A DNA stretch of 34,957 bases, taken from positions 1 through 34,957 of the forward strand of contig JAGXSW010000188.1 of assembly GCA_018333715.1 (NCBI GenBank). Direction: 5' to 3'. Source of the DNA: Syntrophaceae bacterium. GTDB lineage: Bacteria; Desulfobacterota; BSN033; UBA1163. Both the position numbers and the translations under genes were made by a program. The notes beneath the pieces were generated by a model, which saw nothing but the letters and a program-made list of their open reading frames with translations, was not told the DNA's origin and ran no database searches. How positions within the stretch are numbered: position 1 is the first letter of the stretch; the number at the start of each line of letters is the position of its first letter. Shown here in pieces: positions 15,720 through 23,421 of the stretch.

Positions 15720-17813
15720 CTATTCGTTTTTAAGGTTTATCCACAGGAATCCAAAATCATCCACTGAAATCGAACCATCCTCGCCGACAATGACCGTGGA
15801 CTCTTTTTCTTCAATAATAGCAGGCCCTTTGAAGGTTGCCTTCGGAAAAAGCTGGTAGCGATCATAGACCGTGTAAAAGATAAAGTCTTTTGCCTTAGGG
15901 GAGTAAGCCTTGCGCTTCCCTTTGATTGCCTTAATCAGAGAATCTCCCGTCTTATTAATATGTTGAAATTGAATCAGCCGTTCAGGGAGACTCGCTCTGA
16001 CTTTGAAATTGATGAACTCCACTTCGGAATCGGGATACGTCCTTCCGTATAATTTTTCATAGACCTCATCAAATCTGCGGCGGACCTCCTCCCTCCCCAT
16101 CTTTGCGAAATCTCTTCCGGAAATCGGGACGTTGGTTTCCGAACCCTGGCCGACAAAGCGCATATCAAGAGATCTTTCGAATTGGATATCTTTTTCTGAG
16201 GCCTGTTTCTTGAGTATCTTTGCCGCCTCCTCTTCCAGTTCCTTCAAAATCCCTTCAATTTCATTAAAATCAGAAGCCGTTAGAGCAACCTTGTGACTTC
16301 TGAGCAGGTCAAAGGCTCGAGGGGCGGTAAAAAAGCCAAGAGCCGAGCCCACTCCGGCGTTGGGCGGGACAAGCAGGCGGGGAGCCCCCAATTTTTTAGC
16401 AAGACCATAGGCATGTACCGGTCCTGCTCCACCAAAGGCAACAATCGTTACGAGGCTGGGGTTTCCTCCTTTTTCGGCGATGTGTGTTTTGGCGGCGGCG
16501 GCCATAGTTTCATTGATAAGGTCGTGGATTCCCCATACGGCCTGGATGAATTTGACCCCCAGAGGCCTGGCCACCTTTTCCTCGACCCCGAGTCTTGCTG
16601 CTTCCTTGTCGAGCTTCATTTTACCGCCAAGGAAGTAATTCTCATCGAGATAACCCAGCAGGAGATCGGCATCGGTGACACAAGGGTCCATCCCTCTTAT
16701 GCCATAACAGATGGGTCCAGGATCTGCGCCGGAGCTTTCCGGCCCCACCTGAAGTGTTCCCAGGCGACTCACCCTTGCGATGCTTCCGCCTCCTGCCCCA
16801 ATCTCCATCAAGTCAACGACAGGCACCTGAATGGTTAGTCCGCTTCCCTTCATAAATCTCTGGACACGGCCGACTTCAAATGTTGGGACGACGCCGGCCT
16901 CCCCTTTCTGAATCAAGCAGGACTTGGCGGTTGTGCCTCCCATATCGAAACAGAACATTTCTGGAATATTGAAAAGCCGGCCATAAAATTGACCCGCAAT
17001 GACTGCAGCCGTAGGTCCTGACTCGATGATTCGGACCGGAAACTCTGACGCTGTTTCGACAGAGGTGACTCCTCCACTGGAAAGCATGATGAAGAGTTTC
17101 CCCTTAAAGCCAATGGCCTCCAGCCTTTTCGCCAATTTGGAAAGGTATCGACCTGTCAGAGGTTTCACATAGGCGTTGGTGACTGTGGTGCTTGTTCTCT
17201 CGTACTCCTTAATCTGCGGCAAGACCCTGAAGGATATGGAGACCGATATTTCGGGCGCTTCCTTTTCAATGATCTCTTTGAGCATCAGTTCATTGGCCGG
17301 GTTCTCGAAAGAGTTGATCAGGCAGACCGCAATCGATTCCACACCAAGCTTGAGAATCGCCCGAACGACCTGTTTTGCCTCACGGGGATCCAACGGCTTC
17401 AGGACGCTTCCATCGCTTCGGATTCTCTCGTCCACTTCAAAACGGAGATGCCGCGGGATGAGAGGTTTTGGAAATTCGGCGAACACATCGTAAGGGGCAT
17501 ATCGAATTCCCCTCCCGATCTCCAGGACATCCCTGAAGCCCTTTGTGGTGATCAGCCCTGTTTTGGCTCCCTTTCTCTCGATAATCGAATTGATGACCAG
17601 GGTTGTTCCATGAATCACTTCATCGAGTTTCTCCACGAAATCCGGAGTATATTTCTCCATTCCTCGAATTCCATCCTCCACGGCATCCGAGGGGTCTCTG
17701 GGGGTGGTCAGACATTTGTAAGTTTTTATCTCTCCGGTTTGATCGTTCAGCAGGACAAAATCGGTGAAGGTGCCTCCAATGTCACAACCCAGCCGATAAA
17801 CCTTGTCAGCCAT
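15720..17813 (-). CDS. hyuA: hydantoinase A/oxoprolinase family subunit (ATP-binding)
   Basis: A 697-residue HyuA with the actin-like ATPase fold: phosphate-1 loop GCDIGGTFTDFVL (about 9-21), HGTTLVINSIIERKG, then FCFDMGGTTAKSCL (about 290-303) and the IGAGGGSIA loop, ending in the Hydant_A_C domain. It phosphorylates the substrate amide or enol with ATP so that HyuB can act. GGAGGTATTC precedes the ATG. It lies between the hydratase/dehydrogenase fusion and hyuB. The sequence just after its stop carries an ATTCGT-type repeat also present at 33966-34053. Confidence 0.92.
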   Translation of the reverse strand: MADKVYRLGCDIGGTFTDFVLLNDQTGEIKTYKCLTTPRDPSDAVEDGIRGMEKYTPDFVEKLDEVIHGTTLVINSIIERKGAKTGLITTKGFRDVLEIGRGIRYAPYDVFAEFPKPLIPRHLRFEVDERIRSDGSVLKPLDPREAKQVVRAILKLGVESIAVCLINSFENPANELMLKEIIEKEAPEISVSISFRVLPQIKEYERTSTTVTNAYVKPLTGRYLSKLAKRLEAIGFKGKLFIMLSSGGVTSVETASEFPVRIIESGPTAAVIAGQFYGRLFNIPEMFCFDMGGTTAKSCLIQKGEAGVVPTFEVGRVQRFMKGSGLTIQVPVVDLMEIGAGGGSIARVSRLGTLQVGPESSGADPGPICYGIRGMDPCVTDADLLLGYLDENYFLGGKMKLDKEAARLGVEEKVARPLGVKFIQAVWGIHDLINETMAAAAKTHIAEKGGNPSLVTIVAFGGAGPVHAYGLAKKLGAPRLLVPPNAGVGSALGFFTAPRAFDLLRSHKVALTASDFNEIEGILKELEEEAAKILKKQASEKDIQFERSLDMRFVGQGSETNVPISGRDFAKMGREEVRRRFDEVYEKLYGRTYPDSEVEFINFKVRASLPERLIQFQHINKTGDSLIKAIKGKRKAYSPKAKDFIFYTVYDRYQLFPKATFKGPAIIEEKESTVIVGEDGSISVDDFGFLWINLKNE

Positions 17814-17943
17814 GAATACCTCCGAAAATATAAAATGCGGAATTTGTCTGCCTATCGCATGAAGGGATTGGGGATTTCCAGGTCTTATTCTGCCTTACGA
17901 AAATGAAGGCTTCCTTTGGTGCGGTTTTTCCTGTATCCTGTAA

Positions 17944-18036
17944 TTAATTAGTGTCTGTTTATAAACTAACGGTTTCCCCAAAGGTCGTCATTCCGGCATG
18001 ACAGGAAAAGAGCATTTATAAACAGACTCTAATTAA
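17944..18036. mobile_element. short MITE-like element with 22-bp terminal repeats
   Basis: Left end 17944-17965 and right end 18015-18036 are inverted repeats containing GTCTGTTTATAAA, with 21 of 22 bases matching. The 93-bp element has no coding capacity and an AT-rich TTAA-like edge. Its right end provides the TAA stop (18033-18035) of the dehydrogenase/hydratase gene. It lies in the gap before hyuA. Confidence 0.65.
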
Positions 18037-20054
18037 TTGTGGACAAAATTTGCATTGACTCTTGGGCCATTTTTCATGAAATTGTCAATTCCGATATTTC
18101 TATCCTGCGTTTTGAAACAATCGCCAAAGATCCTGGCTTCGATTTTCAATCCTTCCGCAAGAGTCGTTTTTGCCCCATCCAAAATTGCCTTTTGAAGAAG
18201 GGCATCGATCTTCCGACTCAAATGGCCAATATCAACCTCTGGAAGCTTTGAGGGAATAGGAATCGGGCCTTTTGGAATGGCAGGAACTTTGGCTTGCCCT
18301 GAAAGAATCTTGCTAACCCATCCCATGGCGGCTTCAATGAGATCACCCTCCACTTCCTCCTGAATCAGACCGATCTCTTTGGCCTGGGAGGAAGAGATCG
18401 GGTTCGAATGCCGGAGGATGGGCCACGCCTTTTCCAATCCTACCAGTCTCGGCAACCTCTGTGTTCCACCCGCTCCAGGGATGAAACCGAGCTTGGGTTC
18501 GGGTTGGGCTACAAAAACCTTCTGGCCCTTTGTGGCAATGCGGCCGGTACAGCACATGGCTATTTCATTTCCTCCGCCAAAGGCCAATCCATTCATGGCG
18601 CAGACCACAGGTTTACCCAAATTCTCGATGAGATCAAGAACAGAGTAGTTGTTGAGGCAACCGGTTTCTCCTTCCTCGGCTGTTTTTTGAGCAGCCAGCA
18701 TCCCGATGTCTGCTCCTGAAACAAATGCCCTTGTTCCGAATCCGGTTAGCACCGCTCCCTTTATTTTCGGGTCCTTCTGTATCCCTGTGAAAATCTCTCT
18801 CAATTGCTCAAAGACATCCGCATTGAGGGCATTGAGGACTTTAGGCCTCCGGATTTTAACGAGGGCGACATCTCCCTTATCTTCCCTGAAGACAACAGGT
18901 ATCTTCCATGGTTGACCTGAAGCCGCCTGTTTTTTTAGCATGTCAGCCACTTTAAACCCGGTGTTCTCTTTGGCATAGACTTCAACCAGTTCAAGGGCCT
19001 TTTTGACGCCGATCTTATTCATCATGGAGAAGGGAGAATTCAGAACCAGTCCGGCATCCATGGCCAATTCAAGATCGCCGATATTGGAAATGCCGCTTTC
19101 GACAATTTCGCAGATCATTCCGAAATAGGCCCCGATGACCCGATTCGAAACCGATTCATACATTACAGGCGTATAGTCAACGGTTTCGCCTTTTGCGGCT
19201 GTCTCCCAGGGTTTTCCGGATTTCACCTGATCATCAAGAATCTTCGGGGAGCGATACCAGGGCATGATCTTGGAGGTCATTTCATTTAGCCCATGCTGGG
19301 TGATGGGGTTTCCTCCTGCGAGATTATGAGCGGTGAATGGACCCACGCCCATTCCAAGGGCTTTCTGGACGATCACATCCGCCTGTTTGACATTGGCCAG
19401 TCCTTTTTCAACGGTTAGGGCTGTGGCTTCGAAGAGGCCTTCAAAGATGGGATCGACCGCATAACCATAACGGCTTTTCACTTTAATCGGAGCCTTTCCA
19501 ATGAATTCGTATAATTTCATCAAATATTCCGTCAGGGCAGGGTCGGTGTCTTTTCCGGGAACAATTTCCACCAGGATATTTCTTTCCGCCGGGAAAAAAT
19601 AGTGGATAACCAAACACCTGTTTTTATCTTCCATCTTCCCAAAGATCACCTCCGGCTCCATGTGTGAAGAATTGGAAGCAAAGATCGCTGTTTTCGGGCA
19701 GGATGCCTGACATTGATCGAAGATCTTATGCTTGACATCCTCTCTCTCAAAAGCGGCCTCGACCACAAAGTCAGCATCGGCGATTTTTCCATAATCGGTT
19801 GTGAAGAGGATGTTTTTGAAGATGGCATCAGCGGCCTCTTTCTTGAAGAATTTCTTTTCAGCAGCTTTCGCCATCTTCGATTCCGCCTTCCTGGAACCTG
19901 CATCGAGGGCCGCCTGAACGATATCTACCACGACGACAGGCACCCCGTATAAATACAGATTCTGGCTGAAATGAAGAGCAATGTCCGGGCCGATATTCCC
20001 CGAACCAATGACACCGATCTTCCGAATGGTCCGACCAAATAGTGTAAATGACAT
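18033..20054 (-). CDS. 3-hydroxyacyl-CoA dehydrogenase/enoyl-CoA hydratase fusion
   Basis: A 673-residue bifunctional protein with the dehydrogenase first and the hydratase last, the reverse of FadB. The NAD-binding loop GVIGSGNIG (14-22), ASNSSHMEPE and VIHYFFPAERN with the family histidine and a following ILVEIV glutamate mark the HAD part (about 1-330). The crotonase part (about 390-640) has the oxyanion stretch GGGNEIAMCC and QPEPKLGFIPGAGGTQRL, with both catalytic glutamates. Odd points: the canonical HFFNP is HYFFP, and the usual NR pair in GFIxNR is replaced (GYAVDP). It would hydrate and oxidise an enoyl-CoA, for example 2-aminocinnamoyl-CoA in the proposed pathway. GGAGGAACTT precedes the ATG. 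The stop codon comes from an inserted MITE end. Confidence 0.9.
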   Translation of the reverse strand: MSFTLFGRTIRKIGVIGSGNIGPDIALHFSQNLYLYGVPVVVVDIVQAALDAGSRKAESKMAKAAEKKFFKKEAADAIFKNILFTTDYGKIADADFVVEAAFEREDVKHKIFDQCQASCPKTAIFASNSSHMEPEVIFGKMEDKNRCLVIHYFFPAERNILVEIVPGKDTDPALTEYLMKLYEFIGKAPIKVKSRYGYAVDPIFEGLFEATALTVEKGLANVKQADVIVQKALGMGVGPFTAHNLAGGNPITQHGLNEMTSKIMPWYRSPKILDDQVKSGKPWETAAKGETVDYTPVMYESVSNRVIGAYFGMICEIVESGISNIGDLELAMDAGLVLNSPFSMMNKIGVKKALELVEVYAKENTGFKVADMLKKQAASGQPWKIPVVFREDKGDVALVKIRRPKVLNALNADVFEQLREIFTGIQKDPKIKGAVLTGFGTRAFVSGADIGMLAAQKTAEEGETGCLNNYSVLDLIENLGKPVVCAMNGLAFGGGNEIAMCCTGRIATKGQKVFVAQPEPKLGFIPGAGGTQRLPRLVGLEKAWPILRHSNPISSSQAKEIGLIQEEVEGDLIEAAMGWVSKILSGQAKVPAIPKGPIPIPSKLPEVDIGHLSRKIDALLQKAILDGAKTTLAEGLKIEARIFGDCFKTQDRNIGIDNFMKNGPRVNANFVHN

Positions 20055-20092
20055 AAGTTCCTCCTCTCAAAAGATCATTGCAAAATAGTCAA

Positions 20093-20142
20093 TTAGCAAT
20101 GCAAAATTATCAATGGATAAATTGCTAATTTTGTAATGCTAA
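20093..20142. repeat. imperfect inverted repeat of a GCAATGCAAAATTA motif
   Basis: Arms TTAGCAATGCAAAATTA (20093-20109) and TAATTTTGTAATGCTAA (20126-20142), 15 of 17 paired, with further partial copies on both sides (20074-20090 and 20143-20157). The same motif appears at about 9812-9831 next to a MITE. It fills the 109-base gap between the mutase large subunit gene and the dehydrogenase gene. Confidence 0.5.
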
Positions 20143-20163
20143 TTTTACATTGCTAACTGTTTT

Positions 20164-21792
20164 TTAAAAGATTGATGGTTCCTTGAATTCTCCGTAAACC
20201 TCTTTGAAGACCCTGGTCATCTCTCCCACAGTGGCATAGGCCTTACAGCATTCGAGAAGATAGGGCATCACATTTCTTTCCGCTCTTGCGGCGTTTTCAA
20301 GGTCTTTCAACAATTGGGCCACCGTCCGGTTATCCCTTTCCCGTTTCACTTCTTTAAGCCGCCGGATCTGTTCTTCCGCAGACCCCAACCGGTACTCATG
20401 GAGTTCGACCTCCATCTCCTCGCCTTCGGTATATTTATTCACTCCAACTTTAATCAATTCCCCCTTCTGGACCCCCTTTTCAAATTCATAAGCCTGCCTC
20501 GCCACCTCTCTCTGGACATAGCCCGTTTCCACGGCCTTGGTCATTCCACCCATCTCATCGACCTGTTTCATCTCTTCCACGATCTTCTCTTCCATCTGTT
20601 TGGTCAGTGTCTCAATGAAATACGAACCGGCCAAAGGATCAACCGTGTCGCGCATTCCTATCTCCTCCATCAGAATCTGGAACGTCCTGAGAGAGAGAAG
20701 GGCTGCCCTCGGCGTGGGGATGGTATAGGCTTCGTCAAAGGAGCAGAGCGCAGTGGTCTGGGCGCCGCCCAGCGCAGCGGCAAGCGCATAGTAAGCGCCA
20801 CGGATGATATTGTTTTCCGGCTGGGCTTTGGTCATTCCATATCCTCCGCCTCCGAAGATGCCGCGGAGAAGAAGAGACCGGTTATCCTTTGCCCCGTAAC
20901 GCTCTTTGAGATTTTTCGCCCAGAGTTTTCTTGCTGCTCGGAATTTCGCCACCTGCTCCCAGAGATTTCCGAAAATATTGAGATTGAAGGTAAACCCTCT
21001 TACGAAATCGTCGATGGAATGGCCTCGGCGGAGAACCTCTTCGATATAAGTGTTGGCAATCTGGAAGGCATACGCAATTTCCTGGGCGGGAGAACACCCT
21101 GATTCACGGATATGGTATCCGCAGATGCTGACCGGATTCGTCCGGGGGAGCTCCTTCATCGAATATTCGATCGTATCCCCGATCAGACAAACCGAAGGTT
21201 TCACCGGAAAGATCCAGGCCCCTCGGCCAATCATTTCTTTAAGGATATCGTTTTGAGGAGTCGCGCTCACCCGATCCTTTTTGAATCCGAACTTTTCGGA
21301 CGTCGCCTGAAACATGGCGAGCATGATGCTTGCCACAGCATTGATAGTGAGTCCCGCGCCAATCCGGTCGAGTGGAATTTCCCGAAAAGCCGCCTCAAAA
21401 TCTCTCAGGGAATCAACAGCCATCCCGACTCTTCCGACTTCTCCTTCGGACAATGGGTCATCGGAATCGAGGCCCATCTGGGTGGGAAGGTCGAAGGCGA
21501 CATTGAGGCCGGTCTGCCCATGGGAGATCATCAGTTTAAAGCGTTCATTGGTCTCTTCCGGAGTCCCGAACCCCGTATACTGGCGAGTTGTCCATTCCCT
21601 GCTCCGGTAGCCCTGGGGGTGAATTCCACGGGTGAAAGGATATTCACCGGGATAGGCCAAATCCTTCTCAGGATCGAAACCGGCGTCCTCCATATCCTTC
21701 CGGGTATAGACCGGTTTGATATGGATGCCCGACTGGAGAATCACATCAAGTATTTCATCTTTATCGTTTTTGATATATCTGGCGACACCCAT
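20164..21792 (-). CDS. B12-dependent acyl-CoA mutase, large subunit (methylmalonyl-CoA mutase family)
   Basis: A catalytic TIM-barrel subunit of 542 residues from the ATG at 21792 (MGVARYIKND), preceded by GGGAG. An upstream GTG-frame extension to 21861 is encoded by repeat DNA and is rejected. The B12 domain is on a separate subunit. By alignment in mind with the Propionibacterium enzyme, Tyr89, Arg207 and His244 are kept (Tyr72, Arg190, His227 here), so a CoA substrate with a free carboxylate, as in succinyl/methylmalonyl types, is favoured over isobutyryl- or 2-hydroxyisobutyryl-CoA. However, the near-invariant RxHxQT stretch is replaced by RGIFGGGG (310-317), and the asparagine before DEA by Cys350. 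It is therefore a divergent mutase, which fits a bulky aryl-succinyl-CoA. It probably acts with the small subunit encoded 84 bases upstream. Confidence 0.92.
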   Translation of the reverse strand: MGVARYIKNDKDEILDVILQSGIHIKPVYTRKDMEDAGFDPEKDLAYPGEYPFTRGIHPQGYRSREWTTRQYTGFGTPEETNERFKLMISHGQTGLNVAFDLPTQMGLDSDDPLSEGEVGRVGMAVDSLRDFEAAFREIPLDRIGAGLTINAVASIMLAMFQATSEKFGFKKDRVSATPQNDILKEMIGRGAWIFPVKPSVCLIGDTIEYSMKELPRTNPVSICGYHIRESGCSPAQEIAYAFQIANTYIEEVLRRGHSIDDFVRGFTFNLNIFGNLWEQVAKFRAARKLWAKNLKERYGAKDNRSLLLRGIFGGGGYGMTKAQPENNIIRGAYYALAAALGGAQTTALCSFDEAYTIPTPRAALLSLRTFQILMEEIGMRDTVDPLAGSYFIETLTKQMEEKIVEEMKQVDEMGGMTKAVETGYVQREVARQAYEFEKGVQKGELIKVGVNKYTEGEEMEVELHEYRLGSAEEQIRRLKEVKRERDNRTVAQLLKDLENAARAERNVMPYLLECCKAYATVGEMTRVFKEVYGEFKEPSIF

Positions 21793-21875
21793 CTTCAACT
21801 CCCATGTGAATGGTGAATCGTGGTTCGTGAATCGTGAAAGATTCAAAATACGAGTCACCAATCACCTATCACAAT
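21793..21875. repeat. inverted repeat of TCACGATTCACG-type units
   Basis: Between the two mutase genes lies a run of GTGAAT/ATTCAC units in both orientations (GTGAATGGTGAATCGTG near 21806 and its complement near 21860-21880). It can form an imperfect hairpin and it generates the spurious N-terminal extension of the large subunit frame. No promoter is evident. Confidence 0.4.
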
Positions 21876-22277
21876 TCACGTTCTCTGTTTAATGTGTTCT
21901 TTGATCCACTTAATCGATTCGTCAAAAGGAGTGCCTCCAGGGAAAACCCCCTCGATCCCCATCTTTTGCAGGAGGGGGATATCTCTTGTGGGAATGACGC
22001 CGCCGACCACGACGGTGGCGTCCTCGAATTCCTTTTCTTTCATCTTCTTCATTAATTTTTCACAGATGGGCAGATGGGCGCCTGACATGATGGATAAACC
22101 GATGACATCCACATCCTCCTGAAGGGCGGTTTGGATGATCTGATCAACCGTTTGATGAAGGCCGGTATAGATCACCTCCATTCCGGCATCGCGCAGCGCC
22201 TGGGCAACCACCTTCGCGCCACGGTCATGGCCGTCCAGGCCGGGCTTTGCAACTAAGATGCGGATCTTTCTTTCCAC
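21876..22277 (-). CDS. B12-dependent acyl-CoA mutase, cobalamin-binding small subunit
   Basis: About 133 residues from a GTG at 22277 with GAGGG six bases upstream; an in-frame TTG at 22298 is an alternative. The fold is the B12-binding Rossmann domain: AKPGLDGHDRG contains the DxHxxG motif whose histidine ligates cobalt, followed by GLSIMSGAH and GGVIPTRD, which line the nucleotide tail. It carries adenosylcobalamin for the large subunit, as in the two-subunit isobutyryl-CoA and 2-hydroxyisobutyryl-CoA mutases. It is first of the catabolic genes after the regulator, separated from it by a 210-base repeat. Confidence 0.93.
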   Translation of the reverse strand: MERKIRILVAKPGLDGHDRGAKVVAQALRDAGMEVIYTGLHQTVDQIIQTALQEDVDVIGLSIMSGAHLPICEKLMKKMKEKEFEDATVVVGGVIPTRDIPLLQKMGIEGVFPGGTPFDESIKWIKEHIKQRT

Positions 22278-22312
22278 TTTATTCCCTCGATCTACCAATC
22301 TACAATCTGAAA

Positions 22313-22525
22313 TCTAACCAAAGATATTTGAATTTTTCTAAATAATTCCCTCCCCCTTCGACGCCTGCCTGCGCGAAGCCGCTTCGGCGAAGGCAGGGGG
22401 GAGGGTGAGGGTGGGGGTGGACAAAGCAGAGACCGATTGGTCCCCCCTCCCCTTCATCCCCTCCCGCCGTGGGGAGGGGAGATTTTTTTGGGCCAAAATG
22501 TTAGAGATAAATTCTCAGACTTTAA
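22313..22525. mobile_element. repeat element with variable GC-rich core, copy 1
   Basis: The left border TCTAACCAAAGATATTTGAA and the right border (TTTTGGGCCAAAATG, then TTAGAGATAAATTCTC) recur at 34448-34573 around a different core. The ends are weakly inverted (GAATTTTTCT against GAATTTATCT). The core contains the perfect hairpin CCCCTCCC (22458-22465)/GGGAGGGG (22472-22479) followed by a T run, and a CCTGCC...GGCAGG hairpin. It fills the 263-base gap between gntR and the mutase small subunit gene and may cause partial termination. Confidence 0.5.
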
Positions 22526-22540
22526 TGTGTAAGAATCCAA

Positions 22541-23227
22541 CTATGGAGCCATTCTCCCTTCGTTGATCTCTTTGAGAACGATTTCCATTCCCCTTTCGAG
22601 ATGGGCTCTGACAAGGTTTTCCACAAGCCGTGGGTTATTTTTCTTCATCGCTTCGAGCATCTGACGATGGTCTGCAATAGAAGTCTTAAAACCGTTGGGC
22701 GTATGGAGCAGGGCAGAACGGTAACGGTAAAAATAGTCGCGATAGCCATTGATCATTTCGATCAATTTTTTGCTCTTGCAGGATTTATAAAGGAGGTCAT
22801 GAAATTCCGTATAGAGCTGAACCGCCTTCTCATCCTCTCCTTTTTTCAGGGCCTTCTCCGATTCATCCACCTTTTTTTCGAGGGCCGCGATTTTGTCCGG
22901 CGTAATGTGTGTAGCGGCCATATAAGAGGCGTAGCTTTCAAGAGCAATTCGAATGCCGAAGATTTCTTCCACATCCTCATTTGTGAATTCCCTGACGGCA
23001 AACCCTCCTTTTGGAAGCCGTGAGACGAGATCGTCTCGTTCCAGTTTGTGAAAAGCTTCTCTGACAGGGGTGCGGCTGATCCCTATCTGGTTGGCCAGCG
23101 TTTCCTCAACCAGCCGTTGCTTAGCCTTTAATTTTCCGTGAAGAATGGACTTCTTTAATGACTCGTAGACCATTTCACGCATAGGTTTCCTCTTGCCTAC
23201 CTTGATTGCTCCAAATATGTTTTCCAT
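22541..23227 (-). CDS. GntR-family transcriptional regulator, FCD (FadR) subfamily
   Basis: A 228-residue regulator. The N-terminal winged helix (about 15-85) has VYESLKKSILHGKLKAKQRL and ISRTPVREAFHKLERDDLV, the GntR recognition region. The C-terminal FCD domain is helical, with the metal/ligand residues suggested by FHDLLY, ADHRQML and RAHLERG. FCD regulators respond to organic acids or CoA esters and usually repress. AAGGAGGA precedes the ATG. It heads the catabolic operon and is divergent from the flavoprotein operon. A GTATAC-centred motif in its own leader and in the livK promoter implies autoregulation and control of both operons. Confidence 0.93.
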   Translation of the reverse strand: MENIFGAIKVGKRKPMREMVYESLKKSILHGKLKAKQRLVEETLANQIGISRTPVREAFHKLERDDLVSRLPKGGFAVREFTNEDVEEIFGIRIALESYASYMAATHITPDKIAALEKKVDESEKALKKGEDEKAVQLYTEFHDLLYKSCKSKKLIEMINGYRDYFYRYRSALLHTPNGFKTSIADHRQMLEAMKKNNPRLVENLVRAHLERGMEIVLKEINEGRMAP

Positions 23228-23248
23228 GGGGTCCTCCTTGGTGATCGG

Positions 23249-23305
23249 TTCTGTATACTGTATCCAATCCTAACTTTTTATACGCTAAGGACGTGGGGTT
23301 GTCAA
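23249..23305 (-). promoter_or_regulatory. gntR/catabolic operon promoter and operator
   Basis: On the minus strand: -35 TTGACA (23300-23305), 17-base spacer, -10 TATAAA (23277-23282), then GGATACAGTATACAGAA (23249-23265) just downstream of the expected start of transcription. This motif matches the livK operator GGATACTGTATACAGTA at 15 of 17 bases. The placement is typical of autorepression. Confidence 0.75.
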
Positions 23306-23371
23306 GATTTATTTCGGCAGATCTGTAATGCGTCACGCATTACTCCATTTGTCATCTCTATTTGCCATTTG

Positions 23372-23400
23372 TTGAGAGAAAGGGATTGTGTTAATAATAA
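23372..23400 (+). promoter_or_regulatory. possible promoter of the flavoprotein/Fe-S operon
   Basis: TTGAGA (23372-23377), a 17-base spacer, and TAATAA (23395-23400), 21 bases before the ATG at 23422. A GTAATGCG/CGCATTAC hairpin (23325-23343) lies between this and the gntR promoter. No copy of the GTATAC operator overlaps it, so control by GntR is not shown on this side. Confidence 0.5.
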
Positions 23401-23421
23401 AAGCTCTAAAGAGATTAGGCA

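Noticed and set aside
13904-17813. HyuAB as acetone or acetophenone carboxylase
   Set aside because: Not excluded, but the extra small subunits of those carboxylases are missing here, and the presence of a molybdenum hydroxylase and a mutase fits lactam opening better.
20164-21792. First impression that the substrate-binding arginine of the mutase is lost (PSVC instead of PSMR)
   Set aside because: Counting from the TRQY and QND landmarks shows that the position equal to Arg207 is the Arg in ILKEMIGR, which is conserved; PSMR is a different position.
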